This document shows positions 16,715 through 25,405 of a stretch of DNA of 64,000 nt, piece by piece. Both the position numbers and the translations under genes were made by a program. The notes below the pieces were generated by a model, which saw only the letters and a list, made by a program, of their open reading frames with translations, made no database searches and was not told the DNA's origin. Source of the stretch: Microbacterium yannicii (lineage in GTDB: Bacteria > Actinomycetota > Actinomycetes > Actinomycetales > Microbacteriaceae); assembly GCF_024055635.1 (NCBI RefSeq), contig NZ_JAMXMB010000018.1:18164-82163 (forward strand), written 5' to 3'. The stretch's first letter is position 1. Every line of letters starts with the position of its first letter.

Positions 16715-17865
16715 GCTCTTAGCATCTCTTCCGACAGCTGGGTAATGGCGGTATCGAACGCGGATGCCAACACCCGATCGTTCATGGACTCACCGAAGGT
16801 GCCGGCATGGGCCGCGAGGCGCGCGGCCTCTTCCGGGTCGTGGATGCACCGTTCGAGCGTGGCGGCAAGAGAAGCGGCATCGCCGGGTTCGAATGTGAGC
16901 CCGTTCACACCGTCGGTCACCTGCTCAATCGCACCACCGTGATTGGAGATGATGGTGACGCATCCGTGCGTGATCGCTTGCGCGACGACCTGCCCGAAGG
17001 GCTCCGGGTGGCGAGATGGGACCACGACGATGTCCGTGGTCCGAAGCCGGGTTGGCACGTCGTCGATGTGTCCGTGGAACGTGGTGGGCACGCGGCCTTG
17101 GGCAGCCTTCGCCTCGAGTTCGTCCGCGAACGCCGCATCCGCGAAAAACTGCCCGCCGTAGATGTCCAGCCTCAGATCTGTTCCCGGGTTGGCTTTCGCG
17201 ACCAACTCGACGGCGTCGATCAGCGTGTCGATGCCCTTCCATCGATCCAGCCTGCTGAAAGACGCGATCCTGATGGCGTGCTGACCGCTCAGAGGGGCGA
17301 CCCGTCCCTGCGAATCGGACGTATCCACCCCAGAAAGCGGGTACGCGACTCGTGCGGGCCTGGAGGCGAGAATGGGGGGGAGCGTTCCTCGAGTCCATTC
17401 GCTGTTAGCCAAGTAGCCGGCAAACCGGCGGAGGACGACGTTGGTGTCGAACCAGCGCTTGAGGCGCGTCGAGTCAGGTGGTGCGGCTTCGGTTCGCAGG
17501 TAATTGACCATCCCTCGACTCGGCACTCCACTGAGGGCGAGGGCAAGGGCCGCGTAACCGCTGTTCGCAATCACGATGGTGTTGCTGTCGTGACTCTTCA
17601 GGATGGCGCGGAGACGTGGGATCGAACGAAGGAGAAGACGGCGAGAGTAAGGTTCGTTCGGAAACACGACTGTGGTCTCCACGCCCTTGTCTTGCAGCTG
17701 ACCCGTGACAGGACCGCCAGCGACGAAGACCACCTTGCGTTTGTGCGAGCTGGGCTGTCCAAGATAGCGCTGCAAGCCCAGCTGTCCGCCTCCGGGTTGC
17801 CCACTGTGGTCGACGAAGACGAGGTTGAGGCTGGGTGCAGCCTGCTGGTCCTGGCTGTGAGTCAT
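16711..17865 (-). CDS. GT4-family glycosyltransferase
   Basis: This 384-residue GT-B enzyme opens LNLVFVDHSGQPGGGQLGLQRYL (acceptor half with a glycine loop). It continues through IRIASFSRLDRWKGIDTLIDAVEL and ends with the donor site VVVPSRHPEPFGQVVAQAITHG (EX7E-like). A gentle four-base overlap links it to the genes on both sides. The linkage formed is not predictable from sequence. Confidence 0.85.
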   Translation of the reverse strand: MTHSQDQQAAPSLNLVFVDHSGQPGGGQLGLQRYLGQPSSHKRKVVFVAGGPVTGQLQDKGVETTVVFPNEPYSRRLLLRSIPRLRAILKSHDSNTIVIANSGYAALALALSGVPSRGMVNYLRTEAAPPDSTRLKRWFDTNVVLRRFAGYLANSEWTRGTLPPILASRPARVAYPLSGVDTSDSQGRVAPLSGQHAIRIASFSRLDRWKGIDTLIDAVELVAKANPGTDLRLDIYGGQFFADAAFADELEAKAAQGRVPTTFHGHIDDVPTRLRTTDIVVVPSRHPEPFGQVVAQAITHGCVTIISNHGGAIEQVTDGVNGLTFEPGDAASLAATLERCIHDPEEAARLAAHAGTFGESMNDRVLASAFDTAITQLSEEMLRA

Positions 17866-18962
17866 GTTTCTACTGCCTCTGCACCTCTAGCGGCGGACAC
17901 ATCTCGCCCACGATCGCTCAACCAGCGTCCGGATCCCGGCTCCCCAGAGAACCGCTCGAGCAGCGAACGCATCGCGGAGACCTGCGACTGGCGATTCATG
18001 GACGCGCGCAATGCTCGGGTCCCCCGCACCGCGAGGTCGTACACAGGTCCGCGATCCAATACCGACAAGATCATCTCGGCGGCCTCGCCGGCGGACCCTG
18101 CCGCAACGAGGCCGATTCCGTCGAACGGAGAAATCGCGCGGACGACAATGGGATGCTCGAACGAACCTGCATCGAGGACGCTGAGCGGGAAACCCTCATA
18201 GATGGCGGAGTGATAGTACACCGAGGCTTGGCTGAGAAGATCGATGAGAGCATCGCGGGAGAGCCAGCCGGTGACGGCGATCTGAGCTTGCTGCAGCCGC
18301 CTTGTGAGCTCGGGATCACCCTCACCGGCCCAGACGAATTCCACATCCGGCCGAGACTGCCGGACAAGATGCGACACTTCGATGAAGTGCCCCGGGTCCT
18401 TCTGAGGCGAGATGCGGCCGATCATCAGAACGCGTCGGCCCGGATCGAAACCGGTCGTGTTGCCGCCGTCGTCGGGGGTGACCGTGGGTGAGTTCGGGAC
18501 GATGTGGGTCACTGCCGCCGAGTCGAGCGACCGGGCGAGTGATTCTTCATGGGGCGTGAGCGCGAGTGTCACCCTGGAGCGCTGCGTCAATCTGGCTTCT
18601 GCAAACCGATAGATCGCTCGTCGGATGCGCGACTCACTCGTGTCCTCAAACTTGTACGCGTGCGGTGCGTATGCGACGGGAGCGTCAAGGCGCCGCGCAC
18701 GGGCATAAACGCCCGCCCAACTCGAGTGCGCAATGACAAGGTCTGGTCGCAGATTCTCGACCTGAGCGTCAACGGCCTTTGCGCGGCGGAAGAGCCCGGT
18801 AGGCATTCGCGAAGCGGATGCGAAAGCATGCTCCCCTGTAGGCGACTCTTCCCCCTCCCAGAGCAGGTGATGCTCATGCTCCGGGGTCAGCTTCGCCCAC
18901 AACTGCACCGCCCGTCCGACGCCGGCGCCATAGCACTCCACAACGTGCAGAATCTTCGTCAT
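17862..18962 (-). CDS. GT4-family glycosyltransferase
   Basis: The 366-residue GT-B protein starts MTKILHVVECYGAGVGRAVQLWA and has RRVLMIGRISPQKDPGHFIEV and the donor motif YEGFPLSVLDAGSFEHPIVV. The ATG at 18962 has GGGGAA 7 nt upstream, and 13 bp separate it from the priming transferase gene. It overlaps the next GT4 gene by 4 bp. As the gene right after the initiating transferase it may add the second sugar, but this is only positional inference. Confidence 0.85.
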   Translation of the reverse strand: MTKILHVVECYGAGVGRAVQLWAKLTPEHEHHLLWEGEESPTGEHAFASASRMPTGLFRRAKAVDAQVENLRPDLVIAHSSWAGVYARARRLDAPVAYAPHAYKFEDTSESRIRRAIYRFAEARLTQRSRVTLALTPHEESLARSLDSAAVTHIVPNSPTVTPDDGGNTTGFDPGRRVLMIGRISPQKDPGHFIEVSHLVRQSRPDVEFVWAGEGDPELTRRLQQAQIAVTGWLSRDALIDLLSQASVYYHSAIYEGFPLSVLDAGSFEHPIVVRAISPFDGIGLVAAGSAGEAAEMILSVLDRGPVYDLAVRGTRALRASMNRQSQVSAMRSLLERFSGEPGSGRWLSDRGRDVSAARGAEAVET

Positions 18963-18975
18963 CGGTATTCCCCGG

Positions 18976-20478
18976 TCAGTGAGCGGTTGTTCCGGGTGCA
19001 AGGACAGCGCGCACTGTCTTCGCCAGAATCGCGATGTCGCCGACGAGCGACCAGTTCTCGACGTAGTAGAGGTCCAGGCGGACCGTCTGGTCCCAGTCGA
19101 GTGCGCTGCGTCCGCTGACTTGCCAGAGCCCGGTGATGCCGGGACGGGCGAGGAGGCGCCGACGGGCGGCATCCGAGTACAGCTCAACTTCCGCAGCCAC
19201 CTGTGGACGCGGGCCGACCAGGCTCATCGATCCGGTCAGGACATCGAAGAGCTGGGGGAGCTCATCGAGCGAATACTTGCGGATGAACCGGCCGATCGGG
19301 GTGATCCGAGGATCGTTCTGGACCTTGAAGAGTGGTTGGGTCGACGTTCCCTGTTCCTCGAGCAGCGCCGCAAGCTCGGCATCGGCGCCGACTCGCATCG
19401 AGCGGAACTTGTGCATGCGGAAGGGACGTCCCTTGAGACCGATGCGCTCTTGGCTGAACAGGAGCGGACCCGGACTGGATGCCATCACCGCGATGGCGAC
19501 GACCAGGAGGACCGGCAAGAGAAGGATTATTAGAACAGTGGAGCTGAAGATATCGAACGCGCGCTTGGCGAATCGCTGCCCGGCGGAGAAGCGCGGTGTC
19601 TCCACATGGATGAGCGGAAGGCCCGCGACAGGACGGGTATGAATGCGTGGCCCCGCGATGTCCACGATGCTAGGCGCGAGCACGAGATGCTGCCGCCCCG
19701 CTTCGAGCGACCACGAGATCTGCTTCACCTTCGAGGGGGGAAGATCGTCGGTGCTCGTGACGGCGACGGTGTCGGCCTTGGTGGCCGCGATGGCTCGCTC
19801 GACCGCATTGACGTTGCCCATGATCGGGATATCGGTGTCGGGTATGAACCCCGCGATTCGCCCGGTCGGCACGCATGCCCCCACCACCTGATAGCCGGCG
19901 GCCGGTGAACGCCGCAGCTCGTGAGCGATCTGGCCGACCGACTCTTCCGATCCGACCAGCAGCACTCGTGCGGAGTATTCGCCGACGGAGCGCTTGGCGG
20001 CGAGCCATTGCCGCCACAGCCACCGCTCGAGAATCAGCGTGGCGATGCCGAGAGGGAGAGAGATCAGGAGGAAGCCGCGTGCGACGTCGACCCGCAAGAG
20101 GAATGCCACGATCGCGATCAGTCCGAACAGCCGCAGGCTCGCATCCGTGACGCGCACGTATTCGGTGTTCCCGATGCCGATGACTCGGTAGTTGCGGGTG
20201 TCATGCAGAGCCAACGCCAGCATCCAACCTACGACGACCACCGCAGAGAAGATCCAGTACGACAGTTCGCCGAGCCCCGCGACCTCAGCGGGCTCCAACC
20301 CGAACCACAAGATCTGCGTACCGTAGACGACCCAGACGACGACGAGCAGGTCACTGATGAGCAAGCGGCGCGCATAGCTCCGTCGCCAGTTGGCGTGGCC
20401 GTCGCGAAGTGGCCATCCGGGGGAGCTGGCGGGTTCGGTCGAAGGCGTCCTTTCGGAAGCCCGGATATCCACTGTCAC
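18976..20478 (-). CDS. Polyprenyl phosphate glycosyl-1-phosphate transferase (initiating EPS enzyme)
   Basis: The 500-residue membrane protein has four N-terminal helices and a Rossmann-like CoA_binding_3 region (SARVLLVGSEESVGQIAHEL). A fifth re-entrant helix leads into the bacterial sugar transferase domain, with KRAFDIFSS, SSPGPLLFSQERIG, KFRSMR, YSLDELPQLFDVLTG and LVGPRP. It loads the first sugar-1-phosphate onto undecaprenyl phosphate (WbaP/WcaJ/CpsE family). A GTG at 20478 with AAGG 7 nt upstream is preferred; the frame is open to 20586. Confidence 0.9.
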   Translation of the reverse strand: MTVDIRASERTPSTEPASSPGWPLRDGHANWRRSYARRLLISDLLVVVWVVYGTQILWFGLEPAEVAGLGELSYWIFSAVVVVGWMLALALHDTRNYRVIGIGNTEYVRVTDASLRLFGLIAIVAFLLRVDVARGFLLISLPLGIATLILERWLWRQWLAAKRSVGEYSARVLLVGSEESVGQIAHELRRSPAAGYQVVGACVPTGRIAGFIPDTDIPIMGNVNAVERAIAATKADTVAVTSTDDLPPSKVKQISWSLEAGRQHLVLAPSIVDIAGPRIHTRPVAGLPLIHVETPRFSAGQRFAKRAFDIFSSTVLIILLLPVLLVVAIAVMASSPGPLLFSQERIGLKGRPFRMHKFRSMRVGADAELAALLEEQGTSTQPLFKVQNDPRITPIGRFIRKYSLDELPQLFDVLTGSMSLVGPRPQVAAEVELYSDAARRRLLARPGITGLWQVSGRSALDWDQTVRLDLYYVENWSLVGDIAILAKTVRAVLAPGTTAH

Positions 20479-20781
20479 ACATGCACCTTTCGTGGGCGGG
20501 GAGTCCTCGCCGACTCGAAAACGTACGCGCTTGCGGGTGTCGTGGATATCTCGGGTGCAACTCACAACATCGATCGCTGTTTCCACGGTACCAGGGGAAT
20601 CGGAACCATGCGCCAGAGCGAGCGAGCCTGTAACGAGATGTTTCCATCGCCGTGCGCGGATATGTCATTTACCGCGGGAGAGACCGATTCCGCGAGCCGC
20701 ACCGGTGCTCGACCAGCGTGATTCTTTGGCAACACTTCTCGCTGAAGGTGGCAACAATGTCACAGGCGCATGCCCAAATCC
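20479..20781. other. 303-bp stretch upstream of the initiating transferase; no gene seen
   Basis: This segment separates the transferase gene from the unknown membrane protein gene upstream on the same strand. It could hold an internal promoter for the glycosyltransferase part of the operon, but no convincing -35/-10 pair was found. A short direct repeat, TGGCAACA, occurs at about 20728 and 20750. No RNA gene or hairpin terminator is recognised. Confidence 0.3.
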
Positions 20782-21663
20782 CTACTGCACAAAGACGAGC
20801 TCGTCGCCACTCCACACCACGACATCGGCGCCCGTGACATCAATCGCGAGGGCAGCATCGGCGTCCACGGCGGCGGCGCAGCCGATCGCTACTGGTTTAG
20901 CAGCACCAGCCGGAGCGACCCGAGACAGCGCCACACCGGCGCACTCATGCTCAGCGTGCGCGACGACGACCTCCCCTCCATCGATCGCGACTGCGATCGC
21001 GCTCTCGGGCGCGAGCTGTTCCCATACCGTTCCTGTCCACGACCACGCGCGACCATCGCACACCAGCGCGATCACGTCGCCCTGGGCGTGAAGGCCCGAA
21101 GAAGCGCCGCACGGTGCAGGAACTGTCGCGGTGGCGAGATGTATGGACGCGGCATCCTTCGGATCTACGAAGCGCGACGCAGTCAAGACGTCCGGGTAGG
21201 ACTCCCAGAACTGGCCGCGCGTGTATGTCCGCAGTGCCTGGGCGTTGCAGCCCGCGACGCCTGCAACGACTTCGGCATCGGCTCCCGTGAAGGCATTGAG
21301 CGTAAGCACCCTCTCGATCCCGAGATAGTTCGGAGTCACCGCTATCCAGGTCGCCCCGGCGTCTGACGACCGTTCGATGACGGGCGCGCGACCGCCGCAG
21401 GCCCCCGCCGTCGCCCGCCACCATTGGGTCTCGCCGATGGCCAGGAAGCGCTGCTGGTCTGTCGGCAAGGCCGCCTCGCCGGTCGGAGTGGGCGTCGGCG
21501 TTCTCACCCCCAGCGTGAATGTCGGTGCCGGGGCCATCTGGCCGGTCGGCGTTGCCGTGTGCACACGCTCATACGCCGTCATGGCGACCACGCCGACCAG
21601 CACCGCCAGCACGCTGACGGCGCCGATCGCGATCCACCTCGCGAGTCCACCGCCACGCATCAT
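20782..21663 (-). CDS. Membrane-anchored extracytoplasmic protein of the EPS operon, unknown function
   Basis: The 293-residue protein has one N-terminal signal-anchor helix (WIAIGAVSVLAVLVGVVAMTA, about residues 10-30) and a Thr/Pro linker. The exported domain contains several beta-strand blocks, including a sialidase-like Asp-box-type segment IERSSDAGATWIAV, and six cysteines that could pair. That hints at a beta-propeller-like fold. It starts 12 bp after the autokinase stop and is presumably co-transcribed. No enzymatic residues can be assigned. Confidence 0.6.
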   Translation of the reverse strand: MMRGGGLARWIAIGAVSVLAVLVGVVAMTAYERVHTATPTGQMAPAPTFTLGVRTPTPTPTGEAALPTDQQRFLAIGETQWWRATAGACGGRAPVIERSSDAGATWIAVTPNYLGIERVLTLNAFTGADAEVVAGVAGCNAQALRTYTRGQFWESYPDVLTASRFVDPKDAASIHLATATVPAPCGASSGLHAQGDVIALVCDGRAWSWTGTVWEQLAPESAIAVAIDGGEVVVAHAEHECAGVALSRVAPAGAAKPVAIGCAAAVDADAALAIDVTGADVVVWSGDELVFVQ

Positions 21664-21675
21664 GTCGTCCGCGCG

Positions 21676-23559
21676 TCAGCGGACCTGGTCCGAGCCGTCC
21701 TGCCAGCTCGGAGACACCCCGGACTGGCGGATAAGGTCATCAATGGTGAGCGGGCCGCTCTCAGGACCGGGCTCTGCTGGCACCGATCGCGGCGTCGGGG
21801 CCGAGGTCGGGTCGATGGTCGTCATCCGACGCTCCGCGCGAGATGCGGCGCTTTCGGCCTCCGTCGGCATGGAGCGAGACGGGCGAGGCACAGTCGCGTC
21901 CGACACCGGCTCCGCCGCGGCATCAGGAGCGCGCCGCGGGCGTGCGTCTGGCGTAGGGACGGGCTGCGCTTGCGGTGTGGGTGTCGCCGGCGCCTTCGTC
22001 GCGGGCGCGGCCTGAGAAACGGTCTGCACCCCGGGAACGACTGGCGTGGCTGTTGCCTGCGTAGCCGGTGTCGCAACAGACGGAGCTGCGCTCTTCGACG
22101 CGGCAGCCGACTTCTTGGTCTCCCTCGCCTTTGCGGCGTCCGCGGCTTTCGCTCGCTTCTTGGCCTTCGCCGGCTTTTCGTCGACGTAGCCGTAGGCACC
22201 GTACCCGTACCCGTACCCGTAGCCGTACGCGTAGGAGTCCGGCCCGCGCGTGGGAACCATCGTGAGCGCTACGCCTGCGATGTGCGCCCCGACGGTCTCG
22301 AGAGTGTCTACGGCGCCCGAGAGCTGGTGCCGGTTCGTGCGTCCCGCCGAGACCACGACGATGGCGCCGCTCGTCGCCTTGGCGAGGATGGCGGCGTCCG
22401 TCACCGGAAGCAGCGGGGGAGCATCACAGAGCACGACGTCGAAGTCACGCTCGAGCACTTCGAGGAGCGTGTGCATGTTCTTCGAGCCGAGCAGCTCGCT
22501 CGGGTTCGGCGGGATCTTGCCGGCGGGCAGCACGTAGAGGCTGCGGTTGCCCCAAGGCAGCATGACGTCCGTGATGCGCGCGCGGCCGATGAGCACATCG
22601 GTCAGGCCTGCTCCGCCTTCGATTCCGAGGTATTCCGCGACCTTCGGCTTGCGCAGGTCGGTGTCGAGCAGCGCGACGCGGTTGCCGGCGTCGGCGAGCG
22701 CGATCGCCAGGTTGATGGTCGAGGTCGACTTGCCCTCACTCGGCACGCTGGAGGTGACGACGAACGACGAGCGCCCACCCACGTCGAGGAACTGCAGGTT
22801 GGTCCGCATCGCGCGGAACGACTCGGCGCGGGGGCTGAGAGGGTCGTCATGGACGATGAGCGGACGCTCTTTCGCCTTCGGGTCGAAGGCGATCGCGCCG
22901 ATGATGGGCCGGTCCGTCACCTGCTCCACGTCGCGCGGCGTGCGGATGCGCGTGTCGAGTACGGACCGCAGCACCGCGACTCCCACGCCGAGAGCGAGAC
23001 CGATGAGCGCACCCAGTGCGAGGTTCAGCGGGACGTTGGGACTCGACGGCGTGAGCGGCGGAAGCGCGTCTTTGACCCGGGACAGTCGCACCGGGCTGCT
23101 TGATGTGCCGTCGGCGTTCTGCACGGACTCGATCGACTCCACGGCCGCCGAAAGCGAAGCCGCCAGAGCATTCGCTGTCTCAGCCGCTTGGAGTGGATCG
23201 GCGTCTGTCACGGTGATCGAGATCAGGGTCGTGTTGGCGGTCGTCGACGCCTCTACTCGCCCCGCGAGGCCCGCTGCCGTCGTCCCCAGACCGAGTTCGG
23301 CGATGACCGGGTTCATGACGATGGGAGTCGATACGAGGTTGGCGTAGGTCGCAACGCGGGACTGCGTGAAGCTGGACCCCTGCTGCAGTTCGCCGATCGA
23401 CGAGCTGGCCTGCGTCGAGACGAAAACGGTGCTCTGCGCTTCGTATTGGGGCGTGCGGGTGAGCGACCATCCCGCGGCCAGACCGATCCCGAGCAAGGTG
23501 GCCACGATGATGATCAGCCAGTTCTTGCGCAGGATCCGGATGTAGTCGGTGAGCTCCAT
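21676..23559 (-). CDS. Tyrosine autokinase / chain-length regulator (Wzz-BY-kinase fusion)
   Basis: This 627-residue protein has two membrane helices (about 14-33 and 178-197) enclosing the Wzz domain, then the cytoplasmic BY-kinase. The kinase has Walker A at 271-279 (VPSEGKST), Walker A' LLDTDLRKP (about 297-305) and Walker B VVLCDAPP (about 375-382). Eight tyrosines alternate with Gly or Ala at 443-458, the expected autophosphorylation cluster. An unusually long low-complexity tail of about 165 residues follows, first Lys/Ala-rich, then Pro/Thr/Ala-rich. It controls polymer length together with the phosphatase encoded next to it. GAGAGG precedes the ATG at 23559. Confidence 0.9.
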   Translation of the reverse strand: MELTDYIRILRKNWLIIIVATLLGIGLAAGWSLTRTPQYEAQSTVFVSTQASSSIGELQQGSSFTQSRVATYANLVSTPIVMNPVIAELGLGTTAAGLAGRVEASTTANTTLISITVTDADPLQAAETANALAASLSAAVESIESVQNADGTSSSPVRLSRVKDALPPLTPSSPNVPLNLALGALIGLALGVGVAVLRSVLDTRIRTPRDVEQVTDRPIIGAIAFDPKAKERPLIVHDDPLSPRAESFRAMRTNLQFLDVGGRSSFVVTSSVPSEGKSTSTINLAIALADAGNRVALLDTDLRKPKVAEYLGIEGGAGLTDVLIGRARITDVMLPWGNRSLYVLPAGKIPPNPSELLGSKNMHTLLEVLERDFDVVLCDAPPLLPVTDAAILAKATSGAIVVVSAGRTNRHQLSGAVDTLETVGAHIAGVALTMVPTRGPDSYAYGYGYGYGYGAYGYVDEKPAKAKKRAKAADAAKARETKKSAAASKSAAPSVATPATQATATPVVPGVQTVSQAAPATKAPATPTPQAQPVPTPDARPRRAPDAAAEPVSDATVPRPSRSMPTEAESAASRAERRMTTIDPTSAPTPRSVPAEPGPESGPLTIDDLIRQSGVSPSWQDGSDQVR

Positions 23560-23631
23560 GTCGCCTCTCGCGCGTTCCGTATGCTTCCGGTCATTGTTCC
23601 ACAGGGGAATTCCGGCACTGTTTCGGGGATG

Positions 23632-24225
23632 TCACACAGCGACGGCGCGCACGGTCGCCGCGACGGCAGTAATTGCCGGCTCCAACTGCGATGCCGACAG
23701 AAGATATGTCTCCCACGGCTGCCGGTACGGGTCGACGACATCGTCGTCGTTCGGGTCGCCGAGCGGGGTGACCAGGCCGCGGTAAGAGGCGACAACCGAC
23801 GCGACAGCGCGCAGCCGAGCCGACGCTTCCGTCCCAGCCTCGTCGGCGGCGGCCCGCAGGTCGGCTTCTGGAACGGCGGCCGCGATGCGGCCGAATTCCC
23901 GGATCGTGAACGTCGACCTCAGCCGCGATGGGGCCAGTTCGGCGACGGCCCGCCGGTGCTCGCGAGTCATGGTGAGGATGAGATCGGGGGAGGTGAGGTG
24001 CTTCTCAGTGAGGAAGCGGGAGCGGTGGGCCGCTGCGTCCTGTTCGAGGACGCCGAGCGCGACCGCGATGTGCGCAGCCTCCGGCGTCATCGGCGCAGCG
24101 GCGAGCCCACGTGTCCCCGCGCTCGCCACCTGTGGCGAGAGGTCGGCGAGCCTCGCGCGGAGCAGGAGTTCCGCGAGCGGTGAGCGGCAGATGTTGCCCG
24201 TGCACACCGTCAGGATCTCGAACAA
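23632..24225 (-). CDS. Low-molecular-weight protein-tyrosine phosphatase
   Basis: The 197-residue enzyme has the P-loop CTGNICRS starting at Cys8 with Arg14, and a C-terminal acid motif, probably the DP of DDDVVDPYRQP. It is the expected partner that dephosphorylates the BY-kinase at 21676. The TTG at 24225 has GGAGG 7 nt upstream and is the likely start. It appears to head the minus-strand EPS operon and is divergent from a CPBP gene across only 35 bp. It is longer than the usual 150-160 residues through an insert between the P-loop half and the acid motif. Confidence 0.9.
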   Translation of the reverse strand: MFEILTVCTGNICRSPLAELLLRARLADLSPQVASAGTRGLAAAPMTPEAAHIAVALGVLEQDAAAHRSRFLTEKHLTSPDLILTMTREHRRAVAELAPSRLRSTFTIREFGRIAAAVPEADLRAAADEAGTEASARLRAVASVVASYRGLVTPLGDPNDDDVVDPYRQPWETYLLSASQLEPAITAVAATVRAVAV

Positions 24226-24260
24226 CGGGTGTCCTCCGCGGGGCAGGGTAACGTGGGCGG

Positions 24261-25175
24261 GTGCCTGACAAGCCTAGCGATGCCTCCTCCGGCGGGGCGC
24301 CGCCGGTCTTCGAGCCGGTCGACGTGTGGGCGATAGAAGCCCCGAACGCGATGGCACAGGCCGACTTCGAAGCGGCCGCCGATGCCCAGCGTGGGCAAGA
24401 CGCGGCAGGGTCGCTCGAACCCTCAGCTGAGGAAAAGCGCCGGGGGCGCAGCCGGAGTCGCGCCCCACGCACGGATTGGCGCCTCGGTGGGCGTACCGTG
24501 CTGCGGTGGCGCGAGGGCCTTCTCGCAGTTGCTCTCATATCGCTCGGATTGGGCGTCGTCGCCGCCACCGTCGTCAGTCAGTTCTGGCTCTCTCCGTGGG
24601 CCGCGGCATCCGCCACGATCCTCATCGGGATCGGGATGCTGGTGCCTGTCGTGTGGGCCTTCTCGAGGTCACGGCCCGTCGGCCTGCTGCGCTTCCGCGC
24701 GATCGATCTGCTGTACGGGCTCGTTCTCGGAGCACTCCTTCGGACGACCCAGGGGTGGTTGCAGGGCATGGGCGGATCGCCTGCACCGTTGCCATCGTTC
24801 TCCCGTGTTGACGGTGCGATCTCGGTGACGACAGTGCTCGGCGACATCCTCGCGCCGGTACTCGTTGCACCTCTGCTCGAGGAGCTGTTCTTCCGTGGCG
24901 TCGTGCTGGTCGCCCTCTACACCGTGCTGCGTCGGCCGTTCGGCAAGGTCGCCGCGGGAGTAGGCGCGGTCGCCGGCTCGGCGGCGCTGTTCGTGGTCGC
25001 GCACGCGATGCTCGGATCGACGAGCGTCGACGGCATCGTGGTGCTGACGCTGCTCGCGAGCGTGTGCGGGTTGCTGGTGATCCTCACCGGTCGCATCTGG
25101 GGCGCGGTTCTCACGCACGCCGTTTTCAACGCAACTTTCGTCGTGCTCGCACTCGCAGGAACATTCTGGAACTGA
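24261..25175 (+). CDS. CPBP-family intramembrane metalloprotease
   Basis: This 304-residue protein has a hydrophilic N-terminal tail of about 75 residues and then about eight helices. It carries the CPBP (Abi) motifs: EELFFRG, the histidine in FVVAHAMLG and the HAVFNATF motif. These Rce1-like glutamate proteases cut within membranes; substrates in Actinobacteria are mostly unknown. The GTG at 24261 looks leaderless, with TAACGT at 24249-24254 6 nt before it. A second, shorter homologue lies at 25972, across an LPATG protein. Confidence 0.85.
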   Translation: MPDKPSDASSGGAPPVFEPVDVWAIEAPNAMAQADFEAAADAQRGQDAAGSLEPSAEEKRRGRSRSRAPRTDWRLGGRTVLRWREGLLAVALISLGLGVVAATVVSQFWLSPWAAASATILIGIGMLVPVVWAFSRSRPVGLLRFRAIDLLYGLVLGALLRTTQGWLQGMGGSPAPLPSFSRVDGAISVTTVLGDILAPVLVAPLLEELFFRGVVLVALYTVLRRPFGKVAAGVGAVAGSAALFVVAHAMLGSTSVDGIVVLTLLASVCGLLVILTGRIWGAVLTHAVFNATFVVLALAGTFWN

Positions 25176-25205
25176 TGCACGGATTCTCGGGGCGATTGCA
25201 GAATT

Positions 25206-25260
25206 GTGTCCCCCTTTCGGGGGACACGATTGAAAAATGGTGTCCCCCTTTCGGGGGACA
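25206..25260. repeat. Two identical 20-bp hairpins (TGTCCCCCTTTCGGGGGACA)
   Basis: TGTCCCCCTTTCGGGGGACA occurs at 25207-25226 and again at 25241-25260; the first copy extends to 9-bp stems. Each can form an 8-9 bp stem with a TTTC loop. They lie 30-80 bp after the CPBP stop and about 145 bp before the LPATG gene. No T-run follows, so a simple intrinsic terminator is not certain. A twin protein-binding site is an alternative. Confidence 0.6.
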
Positions 25261-25273
25261 AGTGTTGCAAGGT

Positions 25274-25391
25274 GTTACCTGCCGGTAACGAATCGGCGTA
25301 GAAATCGTCTCGCTTTCTGCGCTACCGTCGAAAAACGGGGAAGCCCTTGCCAGCGTTGCCGCCCCCTTAATCCCACTGCACATTCGTTACC
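25274..25391. promoter_or_regulatory. GTTACC/GGTAAC palindrome and matching distal half-site before the LPATG gene
   Basis: A palindrome GTTACC-TGCC-GGTAAC sits at 25274-25289. The 10-mer GGTAACGAAT (25284-25293) reappears as its exact inverse ATTCGTTACC at 25382-25391, 15 bp before the start codon. This looks like a set of operator half-sites spanning the promoter region of the 25406 gene. The regulator is unknown. Confidence 0.4.
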
Positions 25392-25405
25392 AATAGAGGA
25401 CTGAC

